A stretch of 64,000 nucleotides of DNA, from positions 124,001 through 188,000 of the forward strand of contig CALUNG010000001.1 in the NCBI GenBank assembly GCA_944321955.1, given 5' to 3'. Under the pieces are notes generated by a model. The model searched no databases. It saw only the letters and a program-made list of their open reading frames with translations, and was not told the DNA's origin. The translations under genes and the position numbers were made by a program. Within the stretch, counting starts at the first letter, position 1. The number at the start of each line of letters is the position of its first letter. Below, piece by piece: positions 45,375 through 52,978 of this stretch. The DNA comes from an uncultured Alistipes sp. GTDB lineage: Bacteria > Bacteroidota > Bacteroidia > Bacteroidales > Rikenellaceae.

Positions 45375-45846
45375 TTTTACCTGATGTCAGTTTATCGAAA
45401 AAATCATCTTCTATCGTTACCGGATTCCCGAACCACAATGCCTTGCCGCGGCTGTCGACTACCACGCCGAAGGGTACGTATGTGACACCGAATGCCGCAA
45501 ATATGTCGCCGTTGGGGTCGAGAGCCGTTCCTATGTATTCGCCGGAACATTCGCGCAGCAGCTTGTTGATGTTTTCGGGCTTTTCGGCCGTGATGAACAC
45601 CACGCCGATATTCGGGCCGAAACGGTCGGCGCGCTCCCTTATCTTCATGAACGATTCGATGCACGGAACGGTAGTCGAGTGTACGAACTCGATATATGTG
45701 TATCGTGATTTGCGCGGAACGGCATTGTCGAGCCATGAGTGGATTTTGATTTTGGGCACGCGCTCGTCCAGAGCTACCCGCTGGGCCTGAGCCCTGAAGC
45801 CGGTGGCAAGAGTCAGAAGAGCGATGACCGGTAAAATAAATCTCAT
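45361..45846 (-). CDS. Secreted thioredoxin-like protein, single N-terminal cysteine
   Basis: A 161-residue protein with a signal peptide (MRFILPVIALLTLATGFRAQAQ). The rest resembles a TlpA/redoxin fold: YTYIEFVHSTTVPCIESF in place of the usual WCxxC, VVFITAEKPENINKLL, and a cis-Pro-like loop in VTYVPFGVVVDSRGKALWFG. Only one Cys is present at the active-site position (a second lies in LRECSGEY), so it is not a normal CxxC oxidoreductase. The ATG at 45846 was chosen; 45855 would add three residues. It is translated just before meaB with a 14-base overlap. Confidence 0.8.
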   Translation of the reverse strand: MRFILPVIALLTLATGFRAQAQRVALDERVPKIKIHSWLDNAVPRKSRYTYIEFVHSTTVPCIESFMKIRERADRFGPNIGVVFITAEKPENINKLLRECSGEYIGTALDPNGDIFAAFGVTYVPFGVVVDSRGKALWFGNPVTIEDDFFDKLTSGKNGTH

Positions 45847-45959
45847 GATTCGCATGTGTTATTACCAGCGAAGATAATAATTATTTCGTAAAGGACGAGT
45901 TTGGATTGCGATTTATTGCCTGAAATGCGATTTTATGGACGGAACGTGTGAAAAAACGG

Positions 45960-45982
45960 TCGAATTAATTTCTTTAATTCGA
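45960..45982. repeat. Perfect 9-bp inverted repeat, candidate operator of the mmd operon
   Basis: The arms TCGAATTAA and TTAATTCGA are separated by TTTCT. It lies 10 bases upstream of the -7 box at 45993, covering the -33 region. The AT-rich palindrome looks like a dimeric regulator site rather than a terminator. Confidence 0.6.
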
Positions 45983-45992
45983 ATAGAAGGCG

Positions 45993-46000
45993 TATCTTTG
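45993..46000 (+). promoter_or_regulatory. -7 promoter box for the methylmalonyl-CoA operon
   Basis: TATCTTTG, about 80 bases upstream of the epimerase ATG, with no consensus -33 TTTG at normal spacing. The inverted repeat lies where that element should be. The leader to 46081 holds no gene. Confidence 0.65.
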
Positions 46001-46081
46001 TAGAGTTTGTGTCGGAGGGAAGATACGAACGGCTGAAGAATATTCAATTAACATTATAAAAAACCTTAAATTCAAAGAGTT

Positions 46082-46492
46082 ATGAAAGTATCACACATCG
46101 AGCATCTCGGCATCGCCGTCAAGAGCCTTGACGAGGCCATTCCCTATTGGGAGAACGTATTGGGACTGAAGTGCTACGCCATCGAGGAGGTAGCCGACCA
46201 GAAGGTACGTACGGCATTCTTCAAACTCGGTCAGACCAAGATCGAGCTTCTTGAGCCGACGAGCGAGGATTCGACCATCGCAAGTTTCATCGAGAAGAGG
46301 GGTATAGGTATCCATCACATGGCGCTTGCCTGCGAGAATATCGAGGAGCAGCTGGCCGATGCGGCAGCCAAAGGCATCCGTCTGATCGACGCAACGCCGC
46401 GCAAGGGTGCTGAAGGCATGACCATCGCATTCCTTCACCCGAAGTCGACGCAGGGCATTCTGACCGAGTTGTGCGAGAACAAAAACAAGTAA
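46082..46492 (+). CDS. mce: Methylmalonyl-CoA epimerase
   Basis: A 136-residue glyoxalase/VOC-fold enzyme interconverting (R)- and (S)-methylmalonyl-CoA. Metal ligands sit in HIEHLGIAV (His), GIHHMALAC (His) and the C-terminal ILTELCENK (Glu). [18 protein letters not shown] is typical. It is the first gene of a five-gene operon and links the B12 mutase product to the decarboxylase. Confidence 0.96.
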   Translation: MKVSHIEHLGIAVKSLDEAIPYWENVLGLKCYAIEEVADQKVRTAFFKLGQTKIELLEPTSEDSTIASFIEKRGIGIHHMALACENIEEQLADAAAKGIRLIDATPRKGAEGMTIAFLHPKSTQGILTELCENKNK

Positions 46493-46512
46493 ACGAAAAC
46501 ATAAATTCAACT

Positions 46513-48075
46513 ATGAGCGAAATTCAGAAACAAGTCAGCTTACTGATTGAGAATCGCGAACAGGCCCGTTTGGGCGGCGGCCAGAAGGCTATCGACAAAC
46601 AGCACGAGAAGGGCAAGTACACGGCCCGCGAGCGTATACAGATGTTGCTCGACGAAGGCAGCTTCGAAGAGTTCGACATGTTCGTAACGCATCGCTGCAC
46701 GGACTTCGGCATGGACAAGAAGCACACCTTCGGTGATGGCGTGGTTACCGGATACGGAACCATCGACGGCCGTCTGGTTTACATCTATGCCCAGGACTTC
46801 ACCGTGACGGCCGGATCGCTGTCGATCACCATGGCGGAGAAGATCTGCAAGGTGCAGGACATGGCAATGCGCAACGGTGCTCCGTGCATCGGCCTCAATG
46901 ACTCGGGAGGCGCCCGTATTCAGGAGGGTATCAATGCACTGGCAGGATATGCCAACATCTTCCAGCGCAACGTGCTGTCGTCGGGCGTGATACCTCAGAT
47001 ATCGGCCATTCTCGGACCGTGCGCTGGCGGTGCGGTATATTCTCCCGCCCTGACCGATTTCATCATCATGAAGCGCGAGACTTCGAACATGTTCCTTACG
47101 GGCCCGAAGGTCGTGAAGACCGTGACGGGTGAGGATGTAACGCAGGAGCAGCTCGGCGGCGCGTCGATGCATACCACCAAGTCGGGTGTGGCACAGTTCG
47201 CCGTAGATACCGAGGAGGAGTGCATGGCCCTTATCCGCAAGCTTCTTTCGTACATGCCTCAGAACAACATGGAGGATGCGCCTCTGGCTCTCTGCAAGGA
47301 CAGTATCGCTCGTCTTGAGGATTCACTCAACGATATCATTCCCGACAACCCGAACAAGGCCTATGACATGGCCGAGGTTATCAAGGCCATCGTCGATGAC
47401 GGCGAATACCTCGAGTCTGCTGCATCGTATGCCAAGAACATTATCACCTGCTTCGCCCGTTTCAACGGACAGAGCGTTGGTATCATTGCCAACCAGCCCA
47501 AGTTCATGGCCGGAGTACTCGACATCAACGCCAGCCGCAAGGCCGCCCGTTTCGTCCGTTTCTGCGACGCCTTCAACATTCCGCTGGTAACGCTTGTCGA
47601 CGTTCCGGGCTTCCTTCCGGGTACGGCCCAGGAGTACGGCGGCGTAATCACCCACGGAGCAAAGCTGCTGTTCGCATATTGCGAGGCTACGGTCCCCAAG
47701 GTAACCGTTACGCTGCGCAAGGCTTACGGCGGTGCCTACATCGTGATGTCATCGAAGCATATCCGCGGCGACATCAACTACGCATGGCCGACCGCCGAGA
47801 TCGCCGTTATGGGTGCGAGCGGAGCCGTAGGCGTACTTCACGCCAAGGAGCTTGCCGCCATCGAGGATCCCGAGGAGCGTGCAAAGTTCATCGCAGAGAA
47901 GGAGAAGGAGTACAACGACAAGTTCTCGAATCCGTACAATGCGGCACGTTACGGCTATATCGATGACATCATCGAGCCGCGCAATACCCGTTTCCGCATA
48001 ATCCGCGCGCTTCAGTCGCTTTCGACCAAGCGTCTGCAGAACCCGGCCAAGAAACACTCCAACATACCTTTGTAA
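46513..48075 (+). CDS. mmdA: Methylmalonyl-CoA decarboxylase carboxyltransferase subunit (MmdA)
   Basis: A 520-residue carboxyltransferase (crotonase-like fold, two half-domains). [21 protein letters not shown] at the start and the oxyanion-hole glycines in [12 protein letters not shown] and [14 protein letters not shown] bind the CoA ester. The second half has [16 protein letters not shown] and MSSKHIRGD. It moves the carboxyl group from methylmalonyl-CoA to biotin on MmdC. Homologous subunits serve propionyl-CoA carboxylase; the sodium-pump partners downstream favour decarboxylation. The ATG at 46513 (MSEIQKQ) was chosen over an extension into mce. Confidence 0.95.
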   Translation: MSEIQKQVSLLIENREQARLGGGQKAIDKQHEKGKYTARERIQMLLDEGSFEEFDMFVTHRCTDFGMDKKHTFGDGVVTGYGTIDGRLVYIYAQDFTVTAGSLSITMAEKICKVQDMAMRNGAPCIGLNDSGGARIQEGINALAGYANIFQRNVLSSGVIPQISAILGPCAGGAVYSPALTDFIIMKRETSNMFLTGPKVVKTVTGEDVTQEQLGGASMHTTKSGVAQFAVDTEEECMALIRKLLSYMPQNNMEDAPLALCKDSIARLEDSLNDIIPDNPNKAYDMAEVIKAIVDDGEYLESAASYAKNIITCFARFNGQSVGIIANQPKFMAGVLDINASRKAARFVRFCDAFNIPLVTLVDVPGFLPGTAQEYGGVITHGAKLLFAYCEATVPKVTVTLRKAYGGAYIVMSSKHIRGDINYAWPTAEIAVMGASGAVGVLHAKELAAIEDPEERAKFIAEKEKEYNDKFSNPYNAARYGYIDDIIEPRNTRFRIIRALQSLSTKRLQNPAKKHSNIPL

Positions 48076-48095
48076 TCAACTGAAAGGAGAATATT

Positions 48096-48419
48096 ATGGA
48101 ACAGACTGTAGATTGGTCGAGTGCGTTGATGATAGCCCTTATCGGCTTCCTGCTGGTATTGGTGATGCTCGTACTGATGGTCTTCATCATGAAGGCCTTC
48201 GGCAAGGTTTTCACCCTTCACCGCCAGAAGGCGCCGGCCGCCAAGGTGCACATGAGCGACGAGGTCGTAGTGGCCATCACCACTGCCCTGAAGCTCTACA
48301 AGAGCGTCATTCACGACCGCGAGTCGGAGATGCTTACCATCAACCGCATAGCGAGGACATACTCGCCGTGGAGTTCAAAAATATACGGACTTACTTCAAT
48401 GCCAGAACGTAAAAAATAA
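48096..48419 (+). CDS. mmdD: OadG-like small membrane subunit of the decarboxylase (MmdD)
   Basis: A 107-residue protein with one strong N-terminal membrane helix (about residues 10-32, ALMIALIGFLLVLVMLVLMV). A cytosolic part follows with VHMSDEVVVAITTALKLYKS, typical of the OadG/MmdD stabilising subunit that anchors the complex. It lies 20 bases after mmdA and 8 bases before the biotin subunit gene. Confidence 0.9.
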   Translation: MEQTVDWSSALMIALIGFLLVLVMLVLMVFIMKAFGKVFTLHRQKAPAAKVHMSDEVVVAITTALKLYKSVIHDRESEMLTINRIARTYSPWSSKIYGLTSMPERKK

Positions 48420-48427
48420 GCAAAACA

Positions 48428-48886
48428 ATGAAAGATTACGCACTGAAAATAAACGGACATCAGTACAATGTCTCGATAGACGAAATCAACGAAGCTTCGA
48501 CCGTGGCACATGTTACGGTTAACGGAGTCGCATACGATGTCGAGATCGAGGGAGGCAAGGTTCCCTCCGCAAAGAAACCGCACGTAGTGCCTGCTCCGAA
48601 GGAGACGGGTCTGAGCGTTGCTCCCGTAACCGCAGCTCCTACTCCGAAGGTCGGGGCCGTGGCACCGTCGGGAACGCATCAGGTAACCTGCCCGCTTCCG
48701 GGAACGGTACTGTCGTTGCGAGTAAAGGAGGGCGACAGCGTATCGGTAGGCCAGACTCTCGTTGTTGTCGAGGCCATGAAGATGGAGAACAACATCGATT
48801 CGGACCGTGCCGGAGTCGTAAAGTCGATAGCCGTACACGAAGGCGAGACCGTAGCCGAAGGAGCCGTATTGTTAACTATCGAATAG
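48428..48886 (+). CDS. mmdC: Biotin carrier subunit of the decarboxylase (MmdC)
   Basis: A 152-residue biotinyl protein. The C-terminal biotinyl domain has the modified Lys118 in [10 protein letters not shown], with the usual Met on both sides. An Ala/Pro/Lys-rich flexible linker (about residues 50-85) tethers it to an N-terminal domain ([20 protein letters not shown]). It carries CO2 between MmdA and MmdB. Confidence 0.96.
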   Translation: MKDYALKINGHQYNVSIDEINEASTVAHVTVNGVAYDVEIEGGKVPSAKKPHVVPAPKETGLSVAPVTAAPTPKVGAVAPSGTHQVTCPLPGTVLSLRVKEGDSVSVGQTLVVVEAMKMENNIDSDRAGVVKSIAVHEGETVAEGAVLLTIE

Positions 48887-48896
48887 AAGCAGCTTT

Positions 48897-50102
48897 ATGG
48901 TAGGTTCTATTTTAACATCGTTTGTCGGCGACAGCCTGCTTGATTTCGTACATCAGTCGGGTTTCATGGCGTTCTTCAATGAGGGCGGGTACAAGTTCGT
49001 CATCATGATTGCGATCTCCATGTTGCTGCTCTACCTTGCCATCAGACACAAGTTCGAGCCGCTGTTGTTGTTGCCGATCGCTTTCGGAATGCTGTTGACC
49101 AATCTTCCGGGTGCGGAGATGTATCATGCGGAGCTCTTTGCCGGCGGTCATGTTCACTGGGACATCTTCGTCGCCAAGGCAGGTCTGATCGACTATCTCT
49201 ATCTGGGAGTCAAACTGGGTATCTATCCCTGCCTTATCTTCGTGGGCGTGGGAGCAATGACCGATTTCGGACCTCTGATCGCCAACCCCAAGAGTTTCCT
49301 TCTGGGTGCGGCGGCTCAGCTGGGTATCTTCCTGACATTCCTGGGCGCCATTGCCCTCGGATTCACGCCTGCCGAAGCCGGCAGTATAGGTATCATCGGA
49401 GGTGCCGACGGCCCGACCTCGATCTTCCTTACATCGAAACTGGCTCCGGATCTTCTGGGCCCCATCGCCATTGCGGCCTACTCGTACATGGCGCTTGTGC
49501 CTGTGATCCAGCCGCCCATCATGCGCATGCTCACCACCAAGAAGGAGCGTGCCATCAAGATGTCGCAGCTGCGTACCGTATCGAAGACCGAGAAGATCAT
49601 CTTCCCGCTGGTAATTACGGTTATCATATCGTTGCTCCTGCCGAGCGCTGCTCCTCTGATCGGCTGCCTGATGTTGGGTAACCTCATGAAGGAGTGCGGC
49701 GTTGTGGATCGTCTGAGCAAGACCGTACAGAACGAACTGATGAATATCGTGGTCATATTCCTCGGTATCTCGGTCGGCGCTACCGCAACGGCCGATTCGT
49801 TCATCAATGCCCGTACGCTGAGCATTCTGGCACTTGGTGTCATCGCGTTCGGTTTCGGTACGGCCGGCGGCGTGCTCTTCGCCAAGCTGATGAACCTCTT
49901 CCTGAAGGATGGCAACAAGATCAATCCTCTGATCGGTTCGGCCGGAGTATCGGCAGTGCCGATGGCAGCCCGCGTATCGCAGATCGAGGGCCAGAAGGAG
50001 AACCCGAGCAACTTCCTGCTCATGCACGCCATGGGCCCGAACGTTGCCGGTGTGGTAGGATCGGCAGTGGCTGCAGGTATCCTGCTGTCATTCCTCGGAT
50101 AA
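48897..50102 (+). CDS. mmdB: Sodium-translocating decarboxylase beta subunit (MmdB/OadB)
   Basis: A 401-residue membrane protein with about nine to eleven helices. It couples decarboxylation of carboxybiotin to Na+ export. Conserved sites are visible: [17 protein letters not shown] (with the essential Asp of the GADGP motif), [17 protein letters not shown], and [20 protein letters not shown]. The length fits OadB/MmdB/GcdB. It is the last gene of the operon and is followed by a strong terminator. The pump conserves energy from the last step of the succinate to propionate route. Confidence 0.96.
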   Translation: MVGSILTSFVGDSLLDFVHQSGFMAFFNEGGYKFVIMIAISMLLLYLAIRHKFEPLLLLPIAFGMLLTNLPGAEMYHAELFAGGHVHWDIFVAKAGLIDYLYLGVKLGIYPCLIFVGVGAMTDFGPLIANPKSFLLGAAAQLGIFLTFLGAIALGFTPAEAGSIGIIGGADGPTSIFLTSKLAPDLLGPIAIAAYSYMALVPVIQPPIMRMLTTKKERAIKMSQLRTVSKTEKIIFPLVITVIISLLLPSAAPLIGCLMLGNLMKECGVVDRLSKTVQNELMNIVVIFLGISVGATATADSFINARTLSILALGVIAFGFGTAGGVLFAKLMNLFLKDGNKINPLIGSAGVSAVPMAARVSQIEGQKENPSNFLLMHAMGPNVAGVVGSAVAAGILLSFLG

Positions 50103-50122
50103 TCCCGCAAAATGAATATCAG

Positions 50123-50157
50123 GGCCGAAGTTCCGTCTGGAGCTTCGGCCTTTTTTC
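50123..50157 (+). terminator. Intrinsic terminator of the mmd operon
   Basis: A GGCCGAAG stem with its complement and extra pairs, followed by TTTTTTCGTTT. Confidence 0.85.
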
Positions 50158-50176
50158 GTTTCAGTCTTGATCTTTC

Positions 50177-50614
50177 TTAATAGAGTATGGAACTCAATAT
50201 GGGCAGGAAATCACGCAAGGCTATGCGCAGTCTTTTCAATGCCTGCTGTATGCGATAGTCCACGGTTTTCGGCGACAGTCCGAGAGCGTCGGCTATCTCC
50301 TTGTAGCTCTTGCCGTGGAAACGGTTCATCTCGAACGCCTGACGATATGTCGGGGGCAGTTCGGAAAGGGCCTTTTCGAGGTGATCGGCCAGGTCCTCGA
50401 CCACGTAGAAGTCGGGCGAGTCGAATGCGCCGCGCATCGAAAGCTGCATCGTATTGACTACCCTTGAACGTATCGTGCCGCGATTTATAAGAGTCAGACA
50501 TCGGTTCTTGACTGCACGGAACAGATATGTGCCGAGAGCGTTCTCGATCATCATGCCGTCGCGGTTTTCCCAAAGCCACAGCATCACGTCCTGAACGATG
50601 TTACGCCTGCTGTC
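50177..50614 (-). pseudogene. N-terminally truncated ECF sigma factor remnant
   Basis: About 145 residues of a FecI-like ECF sigma factor. Region 2 begins abruptly at DSRRNIVQDVMLWLWENRDG, and region 4 is intact (LPPTYRQAFEMNRFHGKSYKEIADALGLS in parts, then PKTVDYRIQQALKRLR). A complete protein should have ~40 more residues before IVQDV. Upstream the frame continues as Arg-rich sequence that is the reverse of the neighbouring plus-strand fragment. No proper start codon or promoter is seen. It is probably a deletion product; a functional short form is unlikely but not excluded. Confidence 0.75.
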
Positions 50615-50620
50615 GGTGTT

Positions 50621-50989
50621 ATGGAGCGTCTCTGGAGGGAAACGGACACGCCTGATACGGCTCCGGTGCTCTCTTCGATAGAGGCAGACGGACGTACGGC
50701 CGCGCAAAGTCCAGTGTTTGCCGTCGGGCGTGAGTTCGATGTTTCTGTCGGTATTACTTCCGGACGACGTGTGAAGTATGTTTGGGAAATTCTTCGCGAG
50801 GCTACGCGTACGGCTACGGGCGGGGCATACGAACCGCGCCCCGAACGGTATGGAGATACGTCCGTTACCCGACGACCCGAACTGAAGGTACGTATCGACA
50901 GTGTTGGCAACTACCGCGTCTATTGTTATGCCGTTTCGGTGGACGGGTATGTCGCCACGGCCAATATTCCCGTATCGGTGACGGAATAG
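50621..50989 (+). pseudogene. C-terminal fragment of a surface (Ig/PKD-like) protein
   Basis: 122 residues with no signal peptide: a strand-rich piece, FAVGREFDVSVGITSGRRV, VKYVWEILREATRT and a closing RIDSVGNYRVYCYAVSVDGY (quoted in part). The pattern fits the Ig/PKD-like repeats of Bacteroidota surface lipoproteins. The frame stays open upstream to at least 50573, inside the sigma remnant, so the true 5' part is lost. It is followed by its own terminator, which supports a once-real plus-strand gene. Confidence 0.6.
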
Positions 50990-51009
50990 AGTTGCCGGTC
51001 GTTTTGCGG

Positions 51010-51043
51010 GCGGAATCTCGTTACGGAGGTTCCGCTCTTTTTT
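51010..51043 (+). terminator. Intrinsic terminator after the surface-protein fragment
   Basis: A GCGGAA/TTCCGC stem with inner partial pairing, followed by TCTTTTTTA. Confidence 0.65.
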
Positions 51044-51127
51044 ATGCTGAAAAGTCGTGTCGTGTTAAATCTTTTTTTGCAGTTTTGCGTCATATGTGTG
51101 GATGCATCCGAAAAACATCGAATGACT

Positions 51128-51637
51128 ATGAACAAAATCAAATCAAAACTCGAACAGCTCGAGAATGTGATATGCCGACGGCAGGACGACCTTTTCCGAT
51201 TTGCGTACATGCGGCTCGGGAACAGGGCCGATGCCGAGGATGCGGTGCAGGACGTCTTCCTGCGTCTGTTCCGCTCGGACGTGGATCTGACCCGTGTCGA
51301 CGACGTCGAGCGTTACCTCTTCAGGGCCGTGGCCAACAGGTGTTGCGACCGCCTGCGCAGTCGCCGTTCCGTCAGTCTCTCCGTCGACACGCTGGCCGCA
51401 CAACCTGTTCCGGATGATGACCGCGAAATACACGCCGAGTATGAACGCGTTGCCGGATTGTTGTCCTCACTTCCCGACGAGCAGGCCGAGGTGCTGCGCA
51501 TGAGGTGCTACGATGCACTGCCATTTGCCCTTATAGCCGAAATCACCGACAGCAGCGAGGCGACCGTGAAGTCGCGTTACAGATATGCTGTCGGCCATCT
51601 CAAACAATTATTGACAACCAAAAACGCAAAACAATGA
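51128..51637 (+). CDS. ECF-type RNA polymerase sigma factor
   Basis: A 169-residue sigma-70 family protein. Region 2 has RLGNRADAEDAVQDVFLRLF and VERYLFRAVANRCCDRLR. Region 4 has LPDEQAEVLRMRCYDALPFA and IAEITDSSEATVKSRYRYAV (helix-turn-helix). The ATG at 51128 was chosen; an ATG two codons upstream (51122) is possible, while a still longer frame runs into the upstream leader. Its stop overlaps the start of the anti-sigma gene (ATGA), which couples their translation. Confidence 0.92.
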   Translation: MNKIKSKLEQLENVICRRQDDLFRFAYMRLGNRADAEDAVQDVFLRLFRSDVDLTRVDDVERYLFRAVANRCCDRLRSRRSVSLSVDTLAAQPVPDDDREIHAEYERVAGLLSSLPDEQAEVLRMRCYDALPFALIAEITDSSEATVKSRYRYAVGHLKQLLTTKNAKQ

Positions 51638-52842
51638 AAAAGATTACAGATACCGAAAACAGCGGCTTCAATTACGATGAGACCGTCGACGAACTGAACC
51701 CTCGTTGTGAATTCCATGCTTCGGACGATCTGCGCGACCGCATAATACGTGCGGCACGTGAGGAGAGTGCTTCCACAGGACGTCGGCCGCGATTCCTGCA
51801 CCGCACGGCTGTGTGGTTGACAGCGGCTGCCGTAGTAGTGGTGGCGTTGTTGGCAGTAAACCCGTTCAGGATTTACCGGGCTTATGCCGTAAGCCGCATG
51901 TTCGCTGCGGCGGCCGATCAATTCGGCGGCACACCGGCCTTCAGCATGGAGATCGACGTGCGCACCGATCCAGCCGAAAACTTTTCGTATATCGACGCTG
52001 ACGCCGACTTCGTCACGCACAGCCTTACGGTCGAGCCTTACGTCGGTCGCTGGAGGTTGGAGAAGCCGCAGCGTGTGGCAGTGAACGACGGACACAACAT
52101 CTGGCTCTGGGTAACTACGATTGATGCCGGAATAAAATTCCAGCCGACAGATCTGGGTGTGCTCGAGGATTTCGCCGTGCTTCTCGATCCGCAGGCGATG
52201 CTGTCTCGCGAAGAGTCGCAGGCTTTGGCCAACCGCAAAGCAAAATATGTGAAACGTGTCGACGGGGATGCAGTCGTGCTGACGGTAGATATTCCGGCTG
52301 AAGGTGAGTTCGTGCATGGCGTCGGTCGCAATACTTCCATCTCGGAGTCGAATACACGCCGCGAGTACCGTTTTGACCGCGGAAGCGGCAGGCTCCTCGG
52401 TATGAAGATCGACATGCTCGATGGCGGCACGGCTACGACCATCGTCGAGATGAAGAACATCGTCTACGACATTGAGGTCGACGCTTCGCTCTTCACCCAC
52501 CCCGAAGACGGAATAGCGTGGACCGATCTCACAAAGCCTGTCGGTTCTGATCTCTTTGCCGGCATAACACCCGAAGAGGCTCTGAAGAGGATGTTTGCGG
52601 CCATGCGTACATGGGATACCTCCGTGCTTGGGCAGATCATCACATTCGTGCCGGTAGACCGTTTCGAAAAGTACAAGGGGTGCATGTTGGTCGAGAGCGG
52701 CGATCATTTCCGCTCGGGAAACTATGCCGGCGTATTCGTACCCTGCAAGGTGAAGTTTGCCGACGGCTCGACCGAGAAACTTCTGGTCGCCCTGCGCAAC
52801 GACAATGAGAAGAAAGCATGGGTTCTTGACGGAGGCATGTAA
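51634..52842 (+). CDS. Membrane-anchored anti-sigma candidate with large periplasmic domain
   Basis: A 402-residue protein with a ~55-residue cytosolic N-terminus (NPRCEFHASDDLRDRIIRAA), a single membrane helix (about residues 58-75, TAVWLTAAAVVVVALLAV) and a large outside domain. The outside part has alternating strands (FSMEIDVRTDPAENFSYIDA, TLDRGSGRLLG-like hairpins near 245) reminiscent of LolA/DUF2092-type lipid-binding folds that act as sensors. Its start overlaps the sigma stop by 4 nt. Anti-sigma function is inferred from this coupling and topology; the fold call is tentative. Confidence 0.75.
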   Translation: MKKITDTENSGFNYDETVDELNPRCEFHASDDLRDRIIRAAREESASTGRRPRFLHRTAVWLTAAAVVVVALLAVNPFRIYRAYAVSRMFAAAADQFGGTPAFSMEIDVRTDPAENFSYIDADADFVTHSLTVEPYVGRWRLEKPQRVAVNDGHNIWLWVTTIDAGIKFQPTDLGVLEDFAVLLDPQAMLSREESQALANRKAKYVKRVDGDAVVLTVDIPAEGEFVHGVGRNTSISESNTRREYRFDRGSGRLLGMKIDMLDGGTATTIVEMKNIVYDIEVDASLFTHPEDGIAWTDLTKPVGSDLFAGITPEEALKRMFAAMRTWDTSVLGQIITFVPVDRFEKYKGCMLVESGDHFRSGNYAGVFVPCKVKFADGSTEKLLVALRNDNEKKAWVLDGGM

Positions 52843-52867
52843 CCGTACGTTTAATCTCCGGCATGCG

Positions 52868-52907
52868 GCGACAGAGGGCAAAACATTGCCGTCTGTCGCT
52901 TTTTTTC
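52868..52907 (+). terminator. Intrinsic terminator after the anti-sigma gene
   Basis: A GCGACAGA stem with its complement and inner GCAA/TTGC pairs, followed by TTTTTTT. Confidence 0.85.
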
Positions 52908-52939
52908 GTCCGATGATGCTTTGGTCTGCCTGAAAACAT

Positions 52940-52947
52940 TAACTTTG
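52940..52947 (+). promoter_or_regulatory. -7 promoter box for the GH97 gene
   Basis: TAACTTTG, with TTTG 16 nt upstream (52920-52923), a spacing shorter than ideal. Confidence 0.55.
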
Positions 52948-52978
52948 TAGGCGATATTAACAAACCTTAACTTCCGAT

